From contig NZ_CP078077.1 of assembly GCF_023101185.1 (NCBI RefSeq), forward strand, positions 2,757,630-2,821,629: a DNA stretch of 64,000 bases, in the 5' to 3' direction. This stretch comes from Microbacterium galbinum (GTDB lineage Bacteria > Actinomycetota > Actinomycetes > Actinomycetales > Microbacteriaceae). The position numbers were made by a program, and so were the translations under genes. The notes beneath the pieces were generated by a model that saw only the letters and a program-made list of their open reading frames with translations, ran no database searches and was not told the DNA's origin. Positions within the stretch are counted from its first letter, which is position 1; each line of letters begins with the position of its first letter. Shown piece by piece: positions 28,280-34,794 of this stretch.

Positions 28280-28510
28280 TCAGGACTCCTCGGGGATCGG
28301 CGTCTGCACGGGGATGGCTCCGGTCCGCAGACGCTCGACGGTCTCCTTCTCGACGAGAACCGGCACGTAATCCTGGATGCGCCCGCCGCTGAGGCGTTCG
28401 TGCTCCTCGTGGGCGATGTGCTCGATGCTCTCCCGCGGAACGTCGGGAAATCGGGTGGCGATCCGGTCGAGCATCGCGGCGGTGTTCGCTTCGTCGTTGC
28501 GTTCGCTCAT
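28280..28510 (-). CDS. Three-helix-bundle dimerisation domain protein
   Basis: 76 residues. FPDVPRESIEHIAHEEHERLSGGRIQDYVPVLVEKETVERLR matches the small helical dimerisation domain found at the N-terminus of some actinobacterial protein-tyrosine-phosphatase-like proteins and as stand-alone proteins. Here it stands alone. It converges with the HerA-like gene 12 bases away. Function unknown. Confidence 0.7.
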   Translation of the reverse strand: MSERNDEANTAAMLDRIATRFPDVPRESIEHIAHEEHERLSGGRIQDYVPVLVEKETVERLRTGAIPVQTPIPEES

Positions 28511-28555
28511 GGGCCGATTGTCTCCCGGCTGCCCGGCATCCGCAATGGAGTCCCC

Positions 28556-29134
28556 TCAACCGGCGCCTTCGATGAGGAGGAGGCCCTGCTTGGTGTCGGC
28601 GAGCTTCACCCACCCATCGCCGAACAGGTAGGTCATGCCGTACCCGTCGTCGTCGGTGCCCATCGCGTACTGCGGATCCTCGGTGATGTACACGCCCTCG
28701 GGACCGTCTTCGCGATGCCACCCCGCGGCCAGGAGCGACGTCTGCGCATCGCTCGCCGCGCCCGCGCTCAGCTCGGCCCAACCGTACAGCTGGCCGTGAT
28801 CGGAGGCGACGGCGTAGTCGCCCCAGAAGCAGAGGAGGCCCTCGTCCTCCGAAATGGTTGTGTCGCCGATGACGAAGTCCTTGGTCTCGGCCGTCCACCC
28901 CGCTTCGGTGAGCGCGGCGACCGTGCCGGGCGAGATCATCGACTCGCACGTGAGCGCTCCGGAGGTGGGGTCGGGGTCCGGCGTCGCGGCCGGCTCGACG
29001 CTCGCCTGCGGCGCCGACGTCGCGGGATCGGTCGTCGGGGTCGGGGCGGTCTCGCCAGGGGCGGAGCACGCCGTCAGAGCGGCGAGGAGGAACGCTGCTC
29101 CGGCGGTGATGGAAACGATGCGGGGAGGGATCAT
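28556..29134 (-). CDS. Lipoprotein of unknown function
   Basis: 192 residues. The signal peptide ends in the lipobox LTAC (Cys about residue 23), followed by a 35-residue Thr/Pro/Ala-rich linker and a compact acidic domain with one further Cys pair (LTCESM, LLCFWGDY). Exported and lipid-anchored on the outer face of the membrane by prediction. The domain resembles no enzyme I know. It lies 16 bases downstream of the histidinol-phosphatase-type gene on the same strand. Confidence 0.78.
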   Translation of the reverse strand: MIPPRIVSITAGAAFLLAALTACSAPGETAPTPTTDPATSAPQASVEPAATPDPDPTSGALTCESMISPGTVAALTEAGWTAETKDFVIGDTTISEDEGLLCFWGDYAVASDHGQLYGWAELSAGAASDAQTSLLAAGWHREDGPEGVYITEDPQYAMGTDDDGYGMTYLFGDGWVKLADTKQGLLLIEGAG

Positions 29135-29150
29135 CGCGGGCCTCGGGAGA

Positions 29151-29948
29151 TCAGGGATGCAGGAAGGTGAGGAAGGCGTCGTGCAGGATGCCGTTGGTGG
29201 CGAGTGTCGAGCGCGTCGAGATCGTCTCGGCCCCCGCGTAGTCGGTCATCGTGCCGCCCGCCTCGCGGACGATCGGCACTGCGGCCGCGATGTCGTACTC
29301 CTTGACGTCGAACTCGGCGACCATGTCGAGGCGTCCCTCGGCCAGGAGCATGTACGAGAAGACGTCACCGTAGGCGCGGTCGCGCCACACCCGGTCCGCG
29401 AGCGCGATGAGAGTGTCGATGCGTCCGGCATCCGCCCACTGCGCGATGCTCTGGAAGCTGACGCTGGCGTCGTCGAGCGACGAGACGGAGGAGACGTGCA
29501 GTCGGCGCGGCTCGTTCTCCGTCGCCGTCCAGGCACCCTCCTCGGGCGAGGCCCACCAGCGTCGGCCGAGCGCGGGCATGCTGACGACGCCGACCTGCGG
29601 AACGCCGTCGACGGCGAGGGCGATCATCGTGCCCCAGAGCGGCACACCGCGCAGGAAGTTGGCGGTGCCGTCGATCGGATCGATGATCCACTGGCGGTGA
29701 GTGTCGCCTTCGGCGCCGAACTCCTCGCCGAAGATGCCGTCCTCCGGGCGCTCGGTCGCGAGGATGTCGCGGATCGCGCGTTCGGTCGCGAGGTCGGCAT
29801 CGGTGACGTGGGAGTTGTCGGCCTTGGTCGAGATCTGCAGATCGGCGGCGTCGAACCGGGGGAGCGACTGCGCATCGGCCGCGTCGGCCAGACGCAGGGC
29901 GAGTTCGAGATCGCTGCGGAAGTCGGATGCGCGGGGGATGGCGGTCAC
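29151..29948 (-). CDS. hisN: Inositol monophosphatase family protein, probable histidinol-phosphatase
   Basis: 265 residues with all metal-binding motifs of the IMPase family: GEEFG (about 72), DPIDGTANF (about 87-95) and EYDIAAAVPIV (about 215). The sequence ATERAIRDILATERPEDGIFGEEFG and the actinobacterial context favour the histidinol-phosphatase HisN over inositol phosphatase, but substrate cannot be proven by eye. It is the last core gene before the tRNA-Lys island. Confidence 0.85.
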   Translation of the reverse strand: MTAIPRASDFRSDLELALRLADAADAQSLPRFDAADLQISTKADNSHVTDADLATERAIRDILATERPEDGIFGEEFGAEGDTHRQWIIDPIDGTANFLRGVPLWGTMIALAVDGVPQVGVVSMPALGRRWWASPEEGAWTATENEPRRLHVSSVSSLDDASVSFQSIAQWADAGRIDTLIALADRVWRDRAYGDVFSYMLLAEGRLDMVAEFDVKEYDIAAAVPIVREAGGTMTDYAGAETISTRSTLATNGILHDAFLTFLHP

Positions 29949-30035
29949 GCCACCAGCGTAGTCGCCCGTGCCGAGGGTCTCGATCGGGGCATGACCGTGC
30001 GGCGACGCGGCCGAGAAGAGGTGCCCGAGAAGCAG

Positions 30036-30070
30036 AAAAGCCCCAAAGACTGGCGAGAGTCAACGAGGCT
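30036..30070 (-). terminator. Degenerate terminator beside the orphan tRNA-Lys half
   Basis: On the minus strand 30070-30058 (AGCCTCGTTGACT) can pair imperfectly with 30051-30039 (AGTCTTTGGGGCT), followed by TTTTC. Its outline parallels the terminator behind the intact tRNA-Lys at 34557-34592, as expected if this is the original downstream flank of the tRNA. Confidence 0.5.
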
Positions 30071-30072
30071 GA

Positions 30073-30113
30073 TCCGTGCACCCCCTGGGACTTGAACCCA
30101 GAACCCACTGATT
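30073..30113 (+). repeat. Left attachment repeat: orphan 3' half of tRNA-Lys
   Basis: 41 bases identical to 34595-34635. They contain the tRNA-Lys acceptor 3' strand, T-arm, variable region and anticodon 3' stem, plus four bases past the 3' end. Identity stops within the anticodon loop. The remaining 5' half of a tRNA is absent here, so this copy cannot form a tRNA. Confidence 0.93.
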
Positions 30114-30219
30114 CAGAGAGCTTGGGCCTGGGTCCCCGTCGTCCCCCGATCTGACCGGAAAGCCCCGAAACACACGGGTCGCGGGATAACGACCGGGGAT
30201 GTCCGGGAGGAGCGGCGGC

Positions 30220-30233
30220 CTGTTTTCGCGCTG
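30220..30233 (+). repeat. 14-bp direct repeat, left copy (possible integrase arm site)
   Basis: CTGTTTTCGCGCTG, identical and in the same orientation at 34512-34525. The left copy is 106 bases inside the left attachment repeat and the right copy 69 bases inside the right one. Confidence 0.45.
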
Positions 30234-30285
30234 ATCCGGCCTCGCGGAGCCGCCCGCCCGCGAGCGCCCATTTGCCACGAGAGAA

Positions 30286-30319
30286 CGCCCGGACCCTCCC
30301 CACCGTAGGGGCCCGGGCG
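30286..30319. other. GC-rich hairpin in island flank
   Basis: CGCCCGG (30286-30292) pairs with CCGGGCG (30313-30319), with an inner CCCC/GGGG pairing. No T-run follows, so termination is doubtful. Confidence 0.35.
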
Positions 30320-30497
30320 TCCTGACCTTGAGGCTCAGGTACAGCGACGCATAACTCAGCTCGTCGAGAACAAGCTCAGCCCTCAGTCGTATGTCCGAGC
30401 CGTCTCAAGAACTCCCCGCTCGCGGCGTGGAGGGCCATCATTGCGTGCGAACCGATACAGTCAGCATCAACACATCTGGCAAAGACGCGGGGGCAAA

Positions 30498-32264
30498 ATG
30501 ATTCTCGAGGCAGTGACTATCAGCGGGTTCCGATCTATCGACGGACCTTTGCGCGTCCCTGTTGGGTCACCCACCGTCCTGGCGGGTCACAATGATGCTG
30601 GGAAGAGTGCAGCGATTGAGGCCATCGCGTTTCTTCTAGACGCCGTCAAATTGTCAGACCGTGATCGCACCTACGACAAGACTGGCCCAGACGGCCAACT
30701 CACACGTGTTAGTGAGACTGTCGTTGAGGGAGAGTTCAAGCTTCGTCCGGAAGAGCAACAGTATTTCGATGGAGGTGCCACCGCTCGGCTTCGACGCATC
30801 TACAACGAAAAGGGCACCGCGTTGGAGGTGCTGTCGGCAGTGCCGGTGGACGAGCGCCTGCAAGATCTCAACGCGCAGGACGTCAAGACTCTGAGGTTCC
30901 GCCTGCAGGGCCTCGGTATGAGTGACCAGGGCCTGAAGGCAGACCTGATCGACAGGCTTAGCTCACTGCTGCCTGATGCAGAGAAGGTTGAGCAGTGGGT
31001 CTCAGCTGCAGCCGAGATCAAGCGGTTACTCCCCCGAGTGCAGCGGTTCGATGCGACGTCGACGCAGGACCCCGAAGACGCCATCCTTGCGACGCTGAAG
31101 ACGTCGTACGCAAGCCACACACAGGACGAGGAAATCAAGGGCGATCTGGACACCATCACACGCACGTTGCAAGAACGCGTCGCGGACGACGCCGAATCTC
31201 TGAGACAGCACCTCAAGAAGACTTGCGAAGACATCGGCGAGATTGCGATTCACCCGTCTGTGCGTCTGGACAGCGGCCTAAAGTCAATCGAAGTCAGTGC
31301 GACGAACCAACGGGGCGAAGCAGTCCACTTAGGCCAGTCAGGCGCGGGGCGAACACGGCGAATTGCCCTAGCTGTGTGGGAGTTCAATGCCGACTTGCTA
31401 AGCGGCTCCGACACCGATGTTGTTCTGCTCTACGACGAGCCGGATACGCACCTTGACTACAGTCACCAGCGCGGATTCATGAAGCTCTTGAAGGCGCAGT
31501 CTGAGATAGAGAACGTTAGGGTCGTTGTAGCCACCCACTCTATGAACCTCATCGACGGTGTCGACATCGCGAGCATCGTTCACCTTCGTCATGTCAACAG
31601 TCGCACCACCGCGGATCAGGTAACCGACGATTCAGAGGTCGGTTCGCATCTCGGTTCTATTGCAGCGTCGCTCGGACTCCGGAACACCGTGCTTCTACAT
31701 GAGCGCCTCTTCGTTGGAGTTGAAGGAGCGACCGAGAGTCGGGCACTTCCAGTGCTCTTCAAGCTGGCAACAGGTCGACACCTACAAGCCTGCGGAATCG
31801 CGGTTTGGCCGTGCGACAACAACGACGGTGCGTTGCGATTCGCTCAGTATCTCCACCATCATGGCCGCGACGTTGTTCTTGTCGTAGATGAAGATTCGCG
31901 CGACCTGAAGGTCTTTTCGGAAGCCTCTCTGAGCAGGCACGATCTGAGCCTTCAAGATCACGTGATGACGGTAGGCACAAGGGAACTAGAAGACTGCTTC
32001 TCAGACGCTCAGTGGGCTGCATGCGCAAACCGCGAGTGGCCTCGAGTGGATGAACAGCCATGGTCGGACGACGATTTTGCGGCGCATCGGGCAGGCAAGT
32101 TCAGCTCACTCGTTGAGAAGATGGTCCGAGAAAACAGCTCTGTCGAGGTCAGTGGCAAACCGGAGATTCTTAGCAAACTAGCGGTCGGCCTGCACTCCGC
32201 TGGAGACGTTCCCGAGCCACTCCATGCCCTCTTTTCTGAGCTGATTAGACGCGCCGAGTACTAA
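30498..32264 (+). CDS. OLD-family ATPase-TOPRIM nuclease, candidate phage defence
   Basis: 588 residues. The N-terminal SMC/ABC-type ATPase has Walker A GHNDAGKSA (about 31-39), a helical insert (about 120-240), a signature-like LGQSGAGRTRR (about 282), Walker B VVLLYDEPDTHLD (about 313) and a switch THSMN. The C-terminal TOPRIM domain has the catalytic Glu in VGVEGATESRALPVLF (about 410) and the acidic pair in VVLVVDEDSRD (about 465). This is the architecture of OLD nucleases, including P2 Old and the GajA subunit of Gabija. No UvrD-like GajB or other partner is encoded nearby, so a single-gene OLD is the better reading. The ATG at 30498 follows a G-rich stretch. Base and codon use are more A/T-rich than in neighbours, fitting transfer. 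Confidence 0.85.
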   Translation: MILEAVTISGFRSIDGPLRVPVGSPTVLAGHNDAGKSAAIEAIAFLLDAVKLSDRDRTYDKTGPDGQLTRVSETVVEGEFKLRPEEQQYFDGGATARLRRIYNEKGTALEVLSAVPVDERLQDLNAQDVKTLRFRLQGLGMSDQGLKADLIDRLSSLLPDAEKVEQWVSAAAEIKRLLPRVQRFDATSTQDPEDAILATLKTSYASHTQDEEIKGDLDTITRTLQERVADDAESLRQHLKKTCEDIGEIAIHPSVRLDSGLKSIEVSATNQRGEAVHLGQSGAGRTRRIALAVWEFNADLLSGSDTDVVLLYDEPDTHLDYSHQRGFMKLLKAQSEIENVRVVVATHSMNLIDGVDIASIVHLRHVNSRTTADQVTDDSEVGSHLGSIAASLGLRNTVLLHERLFVGVEGATESRALPVLFKLATGRHLQACGIAVWPCDNNDGALRFAQYLHHHGRDVVLVVDEDSRDLKVFSEASLSRHDLSLQDHVMTVGTRELEDCFSDAQWAACANREWPRVDEQPWSDDDFAAHRAGKFSSLVEKMVRENSSVEVSGKPEILSKLAVGLHSAGDVPEPLHALFSELIRRAEY

Positions 32265-32488
32265 GAGAGCGACGCGCGAGCATACGGGCGCGACGCTGTT
32301 GGGGCGTAGGGGTAGACCACCTATGGAAGCCAACCGAAGCCACCCACTCTGTGCTGTGCTCTCGATCATTCTTTCCGCACCATCGACATGCGTTGGGCAT
32401 CGGCGCGGCTGCGTGGCGAACCGTCGATCGTATCGAAGTAGTCATCTCCAGCTTCCTCCTCTCCATAGCTAGTAATCAATCATCAACC

Positions 32489-32620
32489 TCAGACATTCGG
32501 TCGGAGCGCCGGGATGCCGCCGAGGATGCCGAGGGCGACGGGGTACTCAGGGAGACCGACAGCGGCACCCTTAAGGATGCGGGTCGCCTCCCGGCTGAGG
32601 ATTTCGCGGATGTAGATATC
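32489..32620 (-). pseudogene. Remnant of an unidentified minus-strand gene
   Basis: Read on the minus strand to a TGA at 32489-32491, this stretch gives DIYIREILSREATRILKG, then AAVGLPEYPVALGILGG and IPALRPNV, with almost every codon ending in C or G as in real genes here. No start codon or upstream continuation fits; the frame meets the integrase remnant at about 32620. It looks like the 3' end of a truncated gene. The family was not recognised. Confidence 0.35.
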
Positions 32621-32631
32621 TGCGAAACCGC

Positions 32632-33619
32632 AAGGACACGACACGCGACGGCTACGACATCGCTTACCGCGTGCACATCTACCCGAGGTCCGGAGACCGG
32701 CGCATCAACACCATCACGAGCATTGAGGTCAAGGCTAGGTTGAAGGACAGGCGAGATCAGCACTCCGCTCGGGCGAAGAAGAAGCTCTCCGCGAGCACCA
32801 GCCACGGAGCTTGGACAGCGATCAACGCCGTCTTCAAATACGCGCACCGGTACGGCCTGATCACAGCGAACCCGTGCGAGGCCGTCAAGAAGCCCCGCGT
32901 GAAGGTCGAGAAGCGGCGCGAGTCCCCGTTGCAGCCGGGGCATGTCGCCCAGCTTGCCCGCCTACTCGACAGCCACGCTCCCTACGGGCTGTTGGTGCGG
33001 TTCGCCGCGCACATTGGCCTCCGCGAGGGCCGAGCTAGCAGCGCTCACCGTGGCCGACGTCACGAGCATGGGCACGGTCGCGAGCAAGGTCCGGGTCGAG
33101 CGGTCGGTACGCCGAGTGAAGGGCGGATGGAAGTCGGACGCGCCCAAGACGGCGGCGGGGCGGTGCTCTACGCCTCTGCCCCGAGCGCTACGCGACGAAC
33201 TCGTGGCCCCTCTCGCCAAGCAGTCGTACCGGGGCAACCCCAGTGCCGCTCTGTGGCCAGGGCGAGTCCCCGGGAGCGGCGGCGACCCGCGCGGGCTGGA
33301 CTACAAGCGACAGTTCGACGTCGGCTCGGCCATCCGCTACTACTTCAAGCCGGCGCTGAAGGAACTGTGGCTGGTCGGCGTCCGGTGGCGCGACCTCCGC
33401 CACCACTACGCCACGGTCATGATCTCGATGATCGGCAAGGGTGCTCAGTAGACGATCTACGAGGTCAGCCGATGGATGGGGCACGCGAGCTACCAGACGA
33501 CGGTAGACGTCTACGGCCACCTGCTCGAAGCCAAGCCGAACGTGGACATTCTGGACGACATCATGACGGCGGCGGAGGCGGACGCCGGAACGGTCACCCC
33601 GCTCAGGCGTGCGATCTAG
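32632..33619 (+). pseudogene. Tyrosine recombinase/integrase, inactivated
   Basis: The core-binding domain begins at about 32632 (HIYPRSGDRRINTITSIEVK; GLITANPCEAVKKPRVK) and the catalytic domain follows. It is broken four times. The N-terminal arm domain is missing, with an in-frame TGA at 32596. A one-base gain in a GGG run near 33029 shifts GLRE/AELAALTV out of frame. A TAG at 33449 interrupts before TIYEVSRWMGHAS. The first His of the usual HDLRH box is Arg (WRDLRHHYA). The nucleophile Tyr region (DVYGHLL) is still visible beyond the stop. It is surely the integrase that placed the island and is now dead. Its last stop shares CTAG with the stop of the convergent Abi-like gene. Confidence 0.88.
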
Positions 33620-34464
33620 GAGCGGCGAGCGAGCGCGTCAGACGAGAACCACTGGACCAGCGGTACCGCGAGCAACACGGCAGCCTCGGCTTCGGCCTGG
33701 GTCGGCTTGCGGTAGCCGTTCCCTCCATGTCTGCTCTCCTGATCGACCCACAGCGCCTCGGCCATCTGGACAGCGACGTTGCCGTGCGACGGGCCGAACG
33801 CGATGGCCCAGTCCTTCTGCGCCTTCATGTCGCGCACCATCGACCCAAGCGTTGCCTTGTTGTTCTTGGGTGAAACCTTGTCGGTGCCCGCCTCCTCGAC
33901 CGCTTTGATCGCCTTCTCGTAGGCCTCCTCGGGATCAGGTGACCTGCCGAACGCGGCATGCCACGCCTCCGCCAACAGCGCGCCCGCGTCGCCAGAGTTC
34001 GCGATCGTTTCTTCGGCAGCAAGCGCGACGCCCTCGGGTACCCGTTTCTCTAGTGAGACGTGACCGTCTCTTCTACCGACCGCCCACTCCGAACCAGCGT
34101 CGCGCAGCAAGTCCTCTAGAGCACCTTTGAACTCATTGGCTTGCCACCCGAGTCGCTCTGTATGGAATAAGAGAAAGTCGACGAAGTCCAGGAACTCCTC
34201 GGCGCCCATGGCCTCTTGGACACCCGTCACGCCGGACTGTCGAAGGTTCAGCAGCAAGGATCGTGAGCGCCTCGTCGCGGTCTCGAACTCCTGCAGAAGC
34301 TCAGGATCAGCGGAGTACCCGCCGTCGATCGTGCCGTGATTCGTTCTCCGCAAACCCATCACGGCAGTGGCCCACAAGATCAGCGGACGAAGCATCCATG
34401 CGGGAATACCGGTGTGAAGGACGGCCAATTCAGCTGGATCAGATCGTCGGGAGCGCCACTGCAT
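33616..34464 (-). CDS. Abortive-infection-like protein (Abi C-terminal/HEPN-like)
   Basis: 282 residues from the ATG at 34464 (MQWRSRRSDPAELAVL); a GTG at 34512 would add 16 residues and cannot be excluded. The N-terminal half (IPAWMLRPLILWA, EFLDFVDFLLFHTE) is helical. The C-terminal half reads SPDPEEAYEKAIKAVEEAG, VSPKNNKATLGSMVRDMK, and DWAIAFGPSHGNVAVQMAEALW, a pattern like the C-terminal domain of abortive-infection proteins and related HEPN-type RNases. An R-x4-6-H HEPN motif is not clear. It may act independently of the OLD-type gene, being on the opposite strand 1.35 kb away. Confidence 0.6.
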   Translation of the reverse strand: MQWRSRRSDPAELAVLHTGIPAWMLRPLILWATAVMGLRRTNHGTIDGGYSADPELLQEFETATRRSRSLLLNLRQSGVTGVQEAMGAEEFLDFVDFLLFHTERLGWQANEFKGALEDLLRDAGSEWAVGRRDGHVSLEKRVPEGVALAAEETIANSGDAGALLAEAWHAAFGRSPDPEEAYEKAIKAVEEAGTDKVSPKNNKATLGSMVRDMKAQKDWAIAFGPSHGNVAVQMAEALWVDQESRHGGNGYRKPTQAEAEAAVLLAVPLVQWFSSDALARRS

Positions 34465-34511
34465 GAGTTCATCTTCCCGTGGGATACCGACGTTGCCAAT
34501 TGGGACACGCA

Positions 34512-34525
34512 CTGTTTTCGCGCTG
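34512..34525 (+). repeat. 14-bp direct repeat, right copy (possible integrase arm site)
   Basis: Second copy of CTGTTTTCGCGCTG, matching 30220-30233 in the same orientation; its first base coincides with the alternative GTG start region of the Abi-like gene. Confidence 0.45.
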
Positions 34526-34556
34526 TGTCGCGATTCAGGAGGCCGGCAAGGACATA

Positions 34557-34592
34557 GAAAAAGCCTCGGAGATGGCGAGATCTCTGAGGCTT
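34557..34592 (-). terminator. Terminator of tRNA-Lys
   Basis: On the minus strand a 13-bp stem with one G-U pair (34592-34580 with 34573-34561) closes a six-base loop and is followed by a T-run. It begins seven bases after the tRNA 3' end. Confidence 0.85.
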
Positions 34593-34594
34593 AT

Positions 34595-34635
34595 TCCGTG
34601 CACCCCCTGGGACTTGAACCCAGAACCCACTGATT
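34595..34635 (+). repeat. Right attachment repeat within intact tRNA-Lys
   Basis: 41 bases identical to 30073-30113. The repeat runs from four bases beyond the tRNA 3' end to the anticodon loop, ending one base before the anticodon (34636-34638). Confidence 0.93.
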
Positions 34636-34671
34636 AAGAGTCAGTTGCTCTGCCGATTGAGCTAGAGGTGC
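34599..34671 (-). tRNA. tRNA-Lys(CTT)
   Basis: 73 bases on the minus strand, CCA not encoded. The acceptor stem GCACCTC/GGGGTGC has one wobble. The D-arm is AGCTCAATCGGCAGAGC, the anticodon stem-loop is ACTGA-CTCTTAA-TCAGT with anticodon CTT (34638-34636), and the T-arm is CTGGGTTCAAGTCCCAG. Its 3' half is duplicated at 30073 by the island insertion. Confidence 0.96.
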
Positions 34672-34701
34672 GTGGTCCGGGATGACCCCGACCGAGGAAT
34701 T

Positions 34702-34730
34702 ACATTACCAGGGGATCGACGCGGTGCGAA
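34702..34730 (-). promoter_or_regulatory. Promoter of tRNA-Lys
   Basis: On the minus strand TTCGCA (34730-34725) and TAATGT (34707-34702) are 17 bp apart, placing transcription about 24 bases before the tRNA 5' end. Confidence 0.5.
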
Positions 34731-34794
34731 ATCGAGACCGCACCCCCGGGAGTGTCGCAGCGATCGCGGTGGCGCGACGCTCCCGGGCGGATGA

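Larger units (their letters stand above)
30114..30497. other. Left non-coding flank of the island
   Basis: No supportable gene. It contains a 14-bp repeat copy (30220-30233), a GC-rich hairpin (30286-30319), and a TACAGT hexamer at 30456-30461 that could be the -10 of the OLD-type gene. It is where integrase arm sites would be expected. Confidence 0.6.
30073..34635. mobile_element. Genomic island integrated at tRNA-Lys(CTT)
   Basis: About 4.5 kb bounded by a 41-bp perfect direct repeat that is the 3' half of tRNA-Lys. The intact tRNA is at the right end and the orphan half at the left, the layout left by a tyrosine integrase using the anticodon-loop class of tRNA site. Cargo: an OLD-type ATPase-nuclease, a wrecked integrase, a minus-strand gene remnant and an abortive-infection-like gene. 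Codons of the OLD-type gene are visibly richer in A/T than in flanking genes. No conjugation, replication or phage structural gene is present, so it is a decayed satellite or the cargo end of a larger element. Mobility now would need a helper integrase. Confidence 0.88.

Noticed and set aside
26213-29948. ssrA as a second island insertion site
   Set aside because: I looked for a repeat of the tmRNA 3' end downstream and found none; base composition and gene quality after it look native.
32351-32743. A plus-strand gene between the OLD-type nuclease and the integrase
   Set aside because: The 130-codon frame has no ribosome site, poor third-position bias and no motif; the minus strand carries the better signal there.
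30498-34464. A complete Gabija or Septu system in the island
   Set aside because: Gabija needs a UvrD-like GajB next to GajA and Septu an HNH partner. The genes beside the OLD-type nuclease are an integrase remnant and an Abi-like gene on the other strand.
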